A stretch of DNA of 64,000 bases from 66-474 sp039923855 (GTDB lineage Bacteria > Pseudomonadota > Gammaproteobacteria > Xanthomonadales > Rhodanobacteraceae). The notes under the pieces are model-generated. The model was not told the origin of the DNA. It worked only from the letters and a program-made list of their open reading frames with translations, and searched no databases. The stretch covers positions 1 through 64,000 of the forward strand of contig JBDTBW010000019.1 in assembly GCA_039923855.1 (NCBI GenBank), read 5' to 3'. Below, one piece after another: positions 7,370-15,247 of the stretch; the first letter of the stretch is position 1; each line of letters opens with the position of its first letter. A program made the translations under genes and the position numbers.

Positions 7370-10195
7370 ATGAACACGCAATCGCGCCACACCCGCCTGT
7401 CCGGTCTCGAACCGCTGGTAATCACGCCGGAGTTGAACTTCATCAACATCGGCGAACGCACCAACGTCACCGGTTCCGCGCAATTTCGCAAACTGGTCAA
7501 GGATGACCGCTACGACGAAGCGGTGGAAGTGGCCCGCCAGCAAGTCGCCAACGGCGCGCAGATCCTCGACGTCAACATGGACGAGGGGCTGCTGGATTCG
7601 GAAACCGCGATGGTGAAATTCCTGCGCCTGATCGCGGCGGAACCGGACATCGCGCGCATCCCGGTGATGGTGGATTCATCGAAATGGAGCGTGATCGAGG
7701 CCGGCCTGAAATGCCTGCAGGGCAAGGGCGTGGTCAATTCGATCTCGCTCAAGGAAGGCGAGGCGCCGTTTCTGGAACAGGCGCGCAAGGTTCTGCGCTA
7801 CGGCGCGGCGGTGGTGGTGATGGCCTTCGATGAACAAGGCCAGGCCGACACGCTGGCGCGCAAGATCGAAATCAGCACACGCTCGTACAAGTTGTTGACC
7901 GAAACCGTTGGCTTCGCGCCCGAGGACATCATTTTCGATCCCAACATCTTCGCGATCGCCACCGGCATCGAGGAACACAACAATTACGCGGTCGATTTCA
8001 TCGAGGCCGCGCAAGTACTGAAAAAACGCTTTCCGGATTCACACATCTCCGGCGGCGTCTCCAACGTGTCGTTCTCGTTTCGCGGCAACAATCCGGTGCG
8101 CGAGGCGATCCATTGCGTGTTCCTGTATCACGCGATTCGTGCCGGCATGGACATGGGGATCGTCAATGCAGGCGCGCTGGCGATCTACGACGATCTCGAA
8201 CCGGAATTGCGCGAGCGCGTCGAGGACGTGGTGCTGAACCGCCGCGCCGACGCGACCGAACGGCTGATGGAGATCGCCGATCGACACAAGGGCGGCAAAC
8301 ACGGCGCACAGGAAGACGCAAACGTCAACGCGTGGCGGGAATTGCCGGTCGCTAGGCGCCTGGCGCACGCGCTGGTGCACGGCATCGACCAGTACGTGGT
8401 CGAGGATACGGAAGAGGTACGCCTGCAATCCGCACGTCCGCTGGACGTGATCGAAGGTCCGCTGATGGACGGCATGAACGTGGTCGGCGATCTGTTCGGC
8501 GCCGGCAAGATGTTCCTGCCGCAAGTGGTGAAATCCGCGCGGGTGATGAAAAAAGCCGTCGCGCATCTGCTGCCTTACATCGAAGCGGAGAAATTACGCA
8601 CCGGCGACGTCGGCAAGAACAACGGCAAGATCGTGATGGCGACGGTCAAGGGCGACGTGCACGACATCGGCAAGAATATCGTCGGCGTGGTGCTCCGCTG
8701 CAACAATTTCGAGGTGATCGATCTCGGCGTGATGGTGCCGGCGCAGAAGATCCTCGACACTGCGATCGCGGAAAAGGCCGACATGATCGGCCTCTCGGGT
8801 CTCATCACGCCGTCGCTTGAGGAGATGGGGCACGTCGCGCGCGAGATGCAGCGGCAGGATTTCACGGTGCCTTTGCTGATTGGTGGCGCCACGACTTCGC
8901 GCGCGCACACCGCTCTGAAGATCGAACCGCATTACAAATCCCCGTGTGTGTGGGTGAAAGACGCTTCACGCGCGGTCGGCGTGGCGCAGTCGCTGGTGTC
9001 AAAGGATCAGGTCAATGCGTTCCTCGCGAAGATACGCGCCGAATACGCGCAGATCCGCGAACGCCACAAGGATCGCGGGCCGGGCAAGAAACTCGTCACG
9101 CTCGAACACGCGCGCGCGCAACGTTTCGACGGCGATTGGGCGAACTACGCGCCGCCCGTGCCGACGAAACCTGGCATCACCGTATTCGACGATTACGATC
9201 TGGCCGAATTGCGCGGTTATATCGACTGGACGCCGTTCTTCTCCGCCTGGGAATTGTCGGGGCGTTACCCCGCGATTCTCGACGATGCGATTGTCGGCGC
9301 GCAGGCGCGGGAATTGTTCGGCGATGCGCAGGCGATGCTCGACAAATTGATCGCGGAGAAATGGTTAACCGCGCGCGGCGTGATCGGGCTGTGGCCGGCG
9401 AACAACGTTGGGGATGATGTCGAGGTTTATGACATGCTTTCCCTTCTCCCGTCGGGAGAAGGTCCCCCGGCAGGGGCGGATGAGGGTTCGAGTACCAAGC
9501 AACGTTCATCTGTCCCCGAACCCTCACCCGGCGCTTCGCGCCCCCCTCTCCCGACGGGAGAGGGGAAAAATCGCCGTGTCACCCTCCACTTCCTGCGTCA
9601 GCAGGCGGACAAACCGCCGGAACGTCCGGACTTTTGCCTCGCCGACTTCATCGCGCCAAAGGAATTCGGTGTGCAGGACTGGATCGGTGCGTTCGCGGTC
9701 ACAGCGGGACTTGGCATCGAAACCCACGTTGAACGATTCCAGCGCGAGCACGACGATTACTCGGCGATTCTGCTCAAGGCGCTGGCCGATCGTCTCGCCG
9801 AAGCGTTCGCCGAGTGCTTGCACGCGCGTGTGCGCCGTGAATTCTGGGGGTATGCAACGGACGAATCGCTGGGCAACGAAGCCCTCGTCGCCGAGAAATA
9901 TCGCGGTATCCGCCCGGCGCCGGGTTATCCGGCCTGCCCCGACCACACCGAGAAAACCACGCTATTCGAATTGCTCGATGCCACCCGCAACGCCGGTATC
10001 GAGCTGACGGAAGGTATGGCGATGTATCCGGCCGCGGCGGTGTCCGGCTGGTACTTCTCGCATCCGCGCAGCCAGTATTTCGTGGTCGGGCGATTGACGA
10101 AACAACAAGTCGAGGACTACGCCAAGCGCAAGGGTTGGACGCTCGCGGAAGCCGAGCGCTGGTTGGCGTCGAATCTCGATTACGATCCGGAATAG
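7370..10195 (+). CDS. metH: methionine synthase, folate/cobalamin/activation half
   Basis: A 941-residue protein carrying the rest of cobalamin-dependent methionine synthase. The pterin-binding domain covers about residues 15-290 (NIGERTNVTGS near the start). The cap domain is at about 310-400. The B12 domain follows, with the cobalamin-ligand motif DVHDIGKNIVG around residue 429 and a distal GGATTSR strand. The C-terminal SAM-binding reactivation domain contains GIELTEGMAMYPAAAVSGWY. Together with the upstream half it converts homocysteine and methyl-tetrahydrofolate to methionine. The ATG at 7370 is chosen because the preceding 7343 codons belong to a repeat element. A copy of the same repeat family is inserted in frame at 9440-9566, adding roughly 43 residues just before LHFLRQQ in the activation domain. 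Confidence 0.93.
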   Translation: MNTQSRHTRLSGLEPLVITPELNFINIGERTNVTGSAQFRKLVKDDRYDEAVEVARQQVANGAQILDVNMDEGLLDSETAMVKFLRLIAAEPDIARIPVMVDSSKWSVIEAGLKCLQGKGVVNSISLKEGEAPFLEQARKVLRYGAAVVVMAFDEQGQADTLARKIEISTRSYKLLTETVGFAPEDIIFDPNIFAIATGIEEHNNYAVDFIEAAQVLKKRFPDSHISGGVSNVSFSFRGNNPVREAIHCVFLYHAIRAGMDMGIVNAGALAIYDDLEPELRERVEDVVLNRRADATERLMEIADRHKGGKHGAQEDANVNAWRELPVARRLAHALVHGIDQYVVEDTEEVRLQSARPLDVIEGPLMDGMNVVGDLFGAGKMFLPQVVKSARVMKKAVAHLLPYIEAEKLRTGDVGKNNGKIVMATVKGDVHDIGKNIVGVVLRCNNFEVIDLGVMVPAQKILDTAIAEKADMIGLSGLITPSLEEMGHVAREMQRQDFTVPLLIGGATTSRAHTALKIEPHYKSPCVWVKDASRAVGVAQSLVSKDQVNAFLAKIRAEYAQIRERHKDRGPGKKLVTLEHARAQRFDGDWANYAPPVPTKPGITVFDDYDLAELRGYIDWTPFFSAWELSGRYPAILDDAIVGAQARELFGDAQAMLDKLIAEKWLTARGVIGLWPANNVGDDVEVYDMLSLLPSGEGPPAGADEGSSTKQRSSVPEPSPGASRPPLPTGEGKNRRVTLHFLRQQADKPPERPDFCLADFIAPKEFGVQDWIGAFAVTAGLGIETHVERFQREHDDYSAILLKALADRLAEAFAECLHARVRREFWGYATDESLGNEALVAEKYRGIRPAPGYPACPDHTEKTTLFELLDATRNAGIELTEGMAMYPAAAVSGWYFSHPRSQYFVVGRLTKQQVEDYAKRKGWTLAEAERWLASNLDYDPE
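9440..9566. repeat. dispersed palindromic repeat element, copy 3, in frame inside metH
   Basis: CCTTCTCCC-gtc-GGGAGAAGG at the left, ATGAGGGTTCG and CGAACCCTCACCC inside, and CCCCTCTCCC-gac-GGGAGAGGGG at the right: the same design as copy 1. It is read through by metH without stop codon or frameshift and encodes a Ser/Pro/Gly-rich insert (PSGEGPPAGADEGSS and onward) between EVYD and the conserved LHFLRQQ. Confidence 0.85.
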
Positions 10196-10218
10196 CCCAT
10201 TTCGTCACTTCGGCGAAA

Positions 10219-10328
10219 AGCCCCTCTCCCGTCGAGAGAGGGATTGGGGTGAGGGTACGATGTGCGAGGATCGCCTCGAACTGCTTCGAGCGGCGCCCTT
10301 CGGGCGCCTTCTCCCGGTGGGAGAAGGG
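10219..10328. repeat. dispersed palindromic repeat element, copy 4
   Basis: It begins 23 bp after the metH stop with AGCCCCTCTCCC-gtcga-GAGAGGG, then GGGGTGAGGGT. It ends with GCGCC-cttc-GGGCGC and CTTCTCCC-ggt-GGGAGAAG. It could also act as the 3' end structure of the metH transcript. Confidence 0.75.
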
Positions 10329-10354
10329 AAAGAATGCGACACGCCCAGACCGAC

Positions 10355-10666
10355 CTACACAACCGCTGCTTGCGTTCGCCGATGCCGCATATCCACCACC
10401 ACGTTGTAGACCGACACGAACAGCGGAAAGAAGTTGGAGATGATGCCGACCGAATCGTTCTTGCCGAAGATGAAATAGGCCAGCAGCAGCACGCTGCCGC
10501 ACACCGACAACCACCAGAACGCCGGCGGCATCACCACTTTTTTCTGCTTGCGGGTCGCGTACAACTGCACGAACCAGCGCGCGGTGAAAGTGAAGGTGCC
10601 GAGGAAGCCGACCAGTTTCCACGGCGTGATCTGGAAATCACGCAGGGCGTGTAGGATGTGTTCCAT
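10355..10666 (-). CDS. LAB_N-domain membrane protein
   Basis: A 103-residue integral membrane protein of the lipid-A-disaccharide-synthase N-terminal-like (LAB_N) family. It has GFLGTFTFTARWFVQLYATRK, then PPAFWWLSVCGSVLLLAYFIF, then a third hydrophobic stretch. The family occurs beside glycosyltransferases acting on lipid-linked sugars, but its biochemistry is not established. The ATG at 10666 gives the usual family N-terminus. This chromosomal copy lies just outside the tRNA-Val island, which itself carries two more LAB_N genes at 13077 and 13367. Confidence 0.75.
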   Translation of the reverse strand: MEHILHALRDFQITPWKLVGFLGTFTFTARWFVQLYATRKQKKVVMPPAFWWLSVCGSVLLLAYFIFGKNDSVGIISNFFPLFVSVYNVVVDMRHRRTQAAVV

Positions 10667-10866
10667 GTGGAGATTCCGGTGGCGCCGCGCGATGGCTTGG
10701 TGCGCGGATTGTAGCAATCACGCCACCGGCACCCGGACCGCGTTGACCGCGGCCGGTGCGGCGCTTAGACTCTCGCGGCTTGAGCCGCAGCCATGCCTTC
10801 TCCCATATGCGCGAAGAGGGCGTGGTGATCGCGCAGCGTGCGATGGTTCATTCGATTAAAAACCCC

Positions 10867-10941
10867 GGGCGGTTAGCTCAGCGGTAGAGCATTGCCTTCA
10901 CACGGCAAGGGTCGCAGGTTCGATCCCTGCACCGCCCACCA
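10867..10941 (+). tRNA. tRNA-Val (anticodon CAC)
   Basis: A full cloverleaf: acceptor GGGCGGT/ACCGCCC, D stem GCTC/GAGC, anticodon stem TTGCC/GGCAA with loop TTCACAC (anticodon CAC, reading GTG), T stem GCAGG/CCTGC with TTCGATC loop, and an encoded 3' ACCA end. Its 3' part is the left attachment site of the island, and the gene is left intact by the insertion. Confidence 0.95.
10895..10941 (+). repeat. attL, 47-bp direct repeat in the tRNA-Val 3' end
   Basis: Matches 20844-20890 at 45 of 47 positions; the last 37 bases (anticodon 3' arm through CCA) are identical. The second copy has no 5' tRNA half, which marks it as an integration duplicate. Confidence 0.9.
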
Positions 10942-10975
10942 ATAAATCAAATACTTATAGCTTGACCCGGTCACT

Positions 10976-10997
10976 AGTACGTAAAAAGTACGGAAAA
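10976..10997 (+). promoter_or_regulatory. left arm-type integrase sites
   Basis: Two tandem 11-bp repeats, AGTACGTAAAA and AGTACGGAAAA, lie 34 bp inside attL. The same 11-mer occurs three times near attR (20738-20796), the arrangement expected of arm-type binding sites for a tyrosine recombinase. Confidence 0.65.
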
Positions 10998-11083
10998 ACG
11001 CACCTGCAAACGACACGGTTATAGAGGGGCGGCGAAGCTACGAGTGGAACGCAAAGTCGTTAGTCCACATCTTCGGGCACCTA

Positions 11084-11206
11084 GAGATTGATCAACTGAG
11101 CCGGCGCGGCAACTGCCATGACAACGCCGTGGCCGAGAGCTTATTCCAGTTGCTCAAGCGCGAACGGATCAAGCGGCGCATCTACACCAAGCCCGCAGCA
11201 AACTAG
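11084..11206 (+). pseudogene. IS3-family transposase OrfB fragment
   Basis: A 40-codon stretch ending in TAG reads SRRGNCHDNAVAESLFQLLK followed by RERIKRRIYT, the conserved region near the C-terminal catalytic Glu (AE) of IS3-family integrase-type transposases. Upstream catalytic parts are missing, so this is a dead remnant. The interval 10998-11734 around it has no intact gene. Confidence 0.8.
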
Positions 11207-11399
11207 GTACCTCTGATCTACTCGGTGTGAAACGGCCATCCAGACGGCTGCGCCACAATCGCGGCGTCTACGCATGACGTGTCAGGTTGAGCGGCGGTTC
11301 GGTGCGGATTTCACTCGGTCTGCCTCTGATCTATTCGGTTTTCGCCGATCACGGACATACCTCTCCCGCGTTGGCCAACAACCTTCGTCGCATCACCGC

Positions 11400-11501
11400 T
11401 TACGACATCAGGGTCAGGATCTGCGCGGTGTTCTTAGCCAGACTTTTGTAGCGCTTGGTCTAACCAAACTGGCTCTTGATCACCCGTAATGGATGTTCGA
11501 C
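11400..11501 (-). pseudogene. IS5-family transposase C-terminal fragment with internal stop
   Basis: On the minus strand the frame reads VEHPLRVIKSQFG, then TAG, then TKRYKSLAKNTAQILTLMS and a stop. This is the typical C-terminal block of IS5-group DDE transposases (EHPFR-IK-QFGY-K--Y-GLAKN), with the expected Tyr codon turned into a stop. The flanks to 11290 and 11580 look like further eroded IS sequence. Confidence 0.8.
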
Positions 11502-11734
11502 CCCTCAACTAGCCGCTGCCGTGCTCGAAGAAGCTTGAGCCTGAGCAGGATTCCGCATTGAACCGAGCTAACTGTTCAGACCGATGGGGGCTACTTCTTC
11601 TTTTCTCTGAGTGGAGCGTATTGGCCGAGGCTGTGTGCGGACGCAATCAAACTCAGCTCTTGCTAAGGGCAAGCTAAGCGCCATGGGCTAAAAGGCCATA
11701 CGGCATTCGCCGCATCAATCCCAAGGAGTTTTAC

Positions 11735-12043
11735 ATGAAGAGGATCACATCCATTATTACCGCGACGGCCGCCTTGACGGCGATCGCGATCGGCGCAAGC
11801 GCGGCGACGCCCGATGCCATGTTGGCGCACCAGGCCCAGATCACCATGTCGCAGGCACGCACGATCGCGCTGAAGACCCAACCCGGCAAGATCATCTCGG
11901 GTGAATTGGAGAAGGAAGGCGGTGGCAGCGGCCTGCGCTATTCGTTCGACGTCGTGCAGGGCAAAGTCACCCACGAGGTGGGCGTCGACGCCAAGAACGG
12001 CAAGGTGCTGGAGAACTCGGTCGAAGGTCCGAATGCTGATTGA
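11735..12043 (+). CDS. exported PepSY-domain protein
   Basis: A 102-residue protein with a signal peptide (MKRITSIITATAALTAIAIG, cleavage after ASA) and one PepSY domain: the helix ITMSQARTIALKTQPG followed by strands around YSFDVVQGKVTHEVGVDAKNG. PepSY modules are periplasmic inhibitor or binding domains. A good AAGGAG lies 8 bases before the ATG. It is the first cargo gene of the island. Confidence 0.85.
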   Translation: MKRITSIITATAALTAIAIGASAATPDAMLAHQAQITMSQARTIALKTQPGKIISGELEKEGGGSGLRYSFDVVQGKVTHEVGVDAKNGKVLENSVEGPNAD

Positions 12044-12236
12044 TCCAGCACCAGTTCGATCGTTTCAAGCGCAGTATCGCAATCTTCAAGTTCTACCGTC
12101 CGATTGCTCGCATCGGAGTGACAGGTGCCGGTCCTGACAAGACCGGCACCGAATCCGCGTCACTGTGCCCTCATTTTTCGGTCGGATCGCGCATCGACAA
12201 AAGGCGTGGCCCATCGATTCCATTCCCGGGATTTCC

Positions 12237-13058
12237 ATGAACGACCTGGCTAAGCGACGACCGCTCGACAATGCAGGCATGCAGTTGTTGAACAAGGTGC
12301 CGGAAATCACCCTGTATTTCTGGATCATCAAGATTCTATGCACTACGGTGGGCGAGACCTTTGCCGATTTCCTGAATATCAATCTGCATCTGGGGTTGAC
12401 CAACACGACTTATCTGATGGGCGGTTTGCTGATCGTCACGTTGTTCTTCCAGTTCAGAGCCAAAACCTATGTCGCCGGCATCTATTGGCTGGCGGTTGTC
12501 CTGCTCAGCATCGTGGGTACCCTCATCACCGATAATCTGACCGACAATTTCGGGGTCGCGTTGACGACGACCACGATCGTATTCAGTGTTGCGCTGGCGG
12601 CAACTTTCGCGCTTTGGTACGCGGTCGAGAAGACCCTTTCGGTGCATACGATTTATACGATAAGAAGAGAGGCGTTTTACTGGTCCGCCATCCTGTTCAC
12701 TTTTGCCCTGGGTACGGCCGGCGGCGATCTTGTCTCGGAGCAACTGAAGCTCGGCTATTGGGTGGCCGCGCTGATATTCGCCGGAGTGATTGCGGTGATC
12801 GCGATCGCCCACCTGCGCTTCAAGTTGAACGCGATCTTTGCATTCTGGTGCGCTTACATCTTGACGCGCCCGCTCGGTGCGTCGATCGGCGACTATCTAT
12901 CCCAGCCTTATAGCCAGGGTGGTCTTGGGCTTGGCACGGTCGGAACCAGCGCGCTGTTCCTCGTCACGATCCTGGTGTTGGTTTCCTACCTGGCCATAAC
13001 CAAAAGGGACATAATTCCTCCGGAAGCAACTGAACTTGCGCGAGCCGCGCGTCGCTGA
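12237..13058 (+). CDS. COG4705-type membrane protein
   Basis: A 273-residue protein with about eight hydrophobic segments, beginning near VPEITLYFWIIKILCTTVGE, the signature of the uncharacterised COG4705 membrane-anchored family. The second half, with YWSAILFTFALGTAGGDL, looks like an internal duplication of the first (GET-ADF versus GTAGGDL). Function unknown. It is in line with the LAB_N pair and transferase that follow, 18 bp before the first of them. Confidence 0.7.
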   Translation: MNDLAKRRPLDNAGMQLLNKVPEITLYFWIIKILCTTVGETFADFLNINLHLGLTNTTYLMGGLLIVTLFFQFRAKTYVAGIYWLAVVLLSIVGTLITDNLTDNFGVALTTTTIVFSVALAATFALWYAVEKTLSVHTIYTIRREAFYWSAILFTFALGTAGGDLVSEQLKLGYWVAALIFAGVIAVIAIAHLRFKLNAIFAFWCAYILTRPLGASIGDYLSQPYSQGGLGLGTVGTSALFLVTILVLVSYLAITKRDIIPPEATELARAARR

Positions 13059-13076
13059 AGTTTCCTGAGGGCCCGG

Positions 13077-13367
13077 ATGGGGATGTCAGGCACTTATTGG
13101 CTCGCGTTGGGATTGGTCGGTCAAACCATTTTTTCAGCCCGGTTTGTTCTGCAGTGGCTTTACAGCGAACACAAGCGGCAAAGTGCGATTCCCATGGCTT
13201 TCTGGTACGCGAGCATTATTGGCGGTGCGATCCTGCTCGGCTATGCCATCCATATACGCGATCCGGTTTTCATAACCGGGCAGGCAGGCGGCGTGTTGAT
13301 CTATCTGCGTAATCTCCAACTTCGCCTGCGTGAAACCAAAGTTCGAAAAAATGGGAGCCCACATTGA
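13077..13367 (+). CDS. LAB_N-domain membrane protein, island copy A
   Basis: A 96-residue protein of the LAB_N family with three hydrophobic segments: LVGQTIFSARFVLQWLYSEH, then PMAFWYASIIGGAILLGYAI, then a segment ending YLRNLQLRLR. Its stop overlaps the start of copy B (TGATG), so the two are translationally coupled. The order LAB_N, LAB_N, ArnT-like suggests a small lipid-linked sugar transfer unit in the inner membrane (inference). Confidence 0.8.
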   Translation: MGMSGTYWLALGLVGQTIFSARFVLQWLYSEHKRQSAIPMAFWYASIIGGAILLGYAIHIRDPVFITGQAGGVLIYLRNLQLRLRETKVRKNGSPH

Positions 13368-13648
13368 TGTCGACCGTCAGTCAAACGGTATGGATTGGTG
13401 CGGGGTTCGTCGGACAAGCGCTCTTTGGCGCTCGCTTTCTCGTGCAATGGCTATATAGCGAAGCCCGTGGCAAAAGTGTCTTCCCCCGCGCATTCTGGTA
13501 TTTGAGCGTCGCCGCCGGTGCGATCTTGTTGTGCTATGCCATACATCGGGAGGAACCCGTTTTCATTGTCGGCGAGTCGGTAACTTTGCTGGTTTTTTTG
13601 CGCAATCTGCATTTGCTTCTCTGGCCACCCGACAAAATCGGACGGTAG
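13367..13648 (+). CDS. LAB_N-domain membrane protein, island copy B
   Basis: A 93-residue paralogue of copy A: FVGQALFGARFLVQWLYSEA, then PRAFWYLSVAAGAILLCYAI, then LLVFLRNLHLLL. It starts at an ATG overlapping the stop of copy A by one base. Such tandem pairs may form a heteromeric membrane complex. It is followed after 40 bp by the ArnT-like transferase. Confidence 0.8.
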   Translation: MSTVSQTVWIGAGFVGQALFGARFLVQWLYSEARGKSVFPRAFWYLSVAAGAILLCYAIHREEPVFIVGESVTLLVFLRNLHLLLWPPDKIGR

Positions 13649-13688
13649 GCAGTGCTTGCAGATCTTGAAATTCTTATGGAATCCAATC

Positions 13689-15209
13689 ATGTCGGATAGT
13701 CGCATCGGGGAAGGCAATGCGCGCCACGTTGCCCACGCGGCGCGATCGCCATTGCTCAGGCTCATCCTGCTAGGGCTCGTGCTCGGTTTCGCTTTTCAAG
13801 GCACACGCGGCTTGTGGAGCCCAGACGAGGGGCGCTATGTCGACGGCGCCCTGCAAATGCTCGATTCCGGCAACTACCTCGCCCCCGGGTACAGCCCCGA
13901 CCGCGTGAATTTTTCGAAGCCGCCGGTCACCTACTGGATCATTGCCGCGTCCATCAGGGTATTTGGCCGCAACACCTGGGCGGCGCGGATGCCCTATGCG
14001 CTGGCCTTTGTATTGACGCTATGGCTGCTGTACGCCATGGGCAAGCAACTGACGCCAGAAAAACCATGGCTGCCAGGGCTGGTCTACGCGTGCGCTATTT
14101 TTCCGTTCTTCGCTACCAACATCATCAGTACCGATGTATTCCTGACGCTCTTCGAAGCCTTAGCGATGTTCGGCTTCATGCGTTGGGCGTTTACCCAGAA
14201 CGGGCGCGAGAGGCGGCGCTATGCGTGGCTGATGTGGCTCGGGTTCGGTCTTGCCTTCATGACCAAGGGGCCACCGGGATTGACACCACTGCTCGCCGTG
14301 GTTCCCTTCATCGTCGGCCGGGATGGCTGGCGGGGACTCGGACGTCTTTTCTCGCCGCTGGGCCTCTGCATTTTCTTCGTCGTCGCCCTGTTTTGGTACC
14401 TGGTCGCGGTGCTGCGCTATCCATGGCTGGTGCGCTACTTCCTGGATCAGGAGGTTTACCAGCGGCTGTTTACGGCCGTGCAACGCCGCCACCCAGGCGC
14501 GTTCGGATGGCTGGTTGTCTATCTGCCGACCCTCGTGCTGGGGTCCCTGCCGTGGTGGCCAAAACTGATTCGCGAAATGCGTGCCGCTGCAAGCTTTCGG
14601 AAATGGAAGAGATGGAGGCAGGAGCACACCGTCGAATTTTTCTTGGCACTGTGGTTCTTCGTTCCGCTAGTTATGTTCTGTCTCGTGCAGTCCCGGCTCC
14701 CGCTGTATATCTTGCCGCTGTTTCTACCTTTATCGTTGCTGCTGGCGCTCGCGCTGCGCAAGAAGATCAATCTTGGCAAAGCGCGTCAACGTGCATGGCT
14801 CTGCGCATGGGTGATTGTGTTACTGGCGTTGAAAGGTGGCATCGCTTATTTCGTGCATTCTACCGATGATAATCGTCTGGCCGCACGCCAATTGGCCGCG
14901 TTGACGCATCCGTATTCCTACTCCGCCGTTGCGTTCATTGAAAGCACGGATTTGGATTACGACGTTGAGGAGCAAACACCATGGGGGATGCGTCTTTACG
15001 TGGACAAGCCGATTTACGGCATCGCCTGGCGCTCTTCGCAAAGTAATACGGCACTCTGTCGAGCATTGCGCGACGGCTCGACACTCCTGGTGGTCGATCC
15101 CCCATTACGGCCTGATGCCCTCAAACCAGCTTTGGCCGGTTGCGCCGTGCGCGACGTGGTTCGTCTCGGCAAATGGCGAAACAGCGCACTGGAATGGGTT
15201 CAGAGTTGA
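13689..15209 (+). CDS. ArnT-like family 39/83 glycosyltransferase
   Basis: A 506-residue polytopic membrane protein. The first periplasmic loop carries LWSPDEGRYVDGALQML, matching the catalytic acidic motif of ArnT/PMT-type transferases, and soon after FSKPPVTYWI. Further family marks are FMTKGPPGLTP and about a dozen hydrophobic segments, with a soluble tail. Such enzymes move a sugar from polyprenyl phosphate to lipid A, glycan or protein at the periplasmic face. The acceptor and sugar are unknown. The ATG at 13689 is chosen over the upstream in-frame start at 13656 because it gives the standard short N-terminus. Confidence 0.85.
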   Translation: MSDSRIGEGNARHVAHAARSPLLRLILLGLVLGFAFQGTRGLWSPDEGRYVDGALQMLDSGNYLAPGYSPDRVNFSKPPVTYWIIAASIRVFGRNTWAARMPYALAFVLTLWLLYAMGKQLTPEKPWLPGLVYACAIFPFFATNIISTDVFLTLFEALAMFGFMRWAFTQNGRERRRYAWLMWLGFGLAFMTKGPPGLTPLLAVVPFIVGRDGWRGLGRLFSPLGLCIFFVVALFWYLVAVLRYPWLVRYFLDQEVYQRLFTAVQRRHPGAFGWLVVYLPTLVLGSLPWWPKLIREMRAAASFRKWKRWRQEHTVEFFLALWFFVPLVMFCLVQSRLPLYILPLFLPLSLLLALALRKKINLGKARQRAWLCAWVIVLLALKGGIAYFVHSTDDNRLAARQLAALTHPYSYSAVAFIESTDLDYDVEEQTPWGMRLYVDKPIYGIAWRSSQSNTALCRALRDGSTLLVVDPPLRPDALKPALAGCAVRDVVRLGKWRNSALEWVQS

Positions 15210-15247
15210 TCTCCGCCTCGATCACTTTCCCGGATACTTTTTAAATC

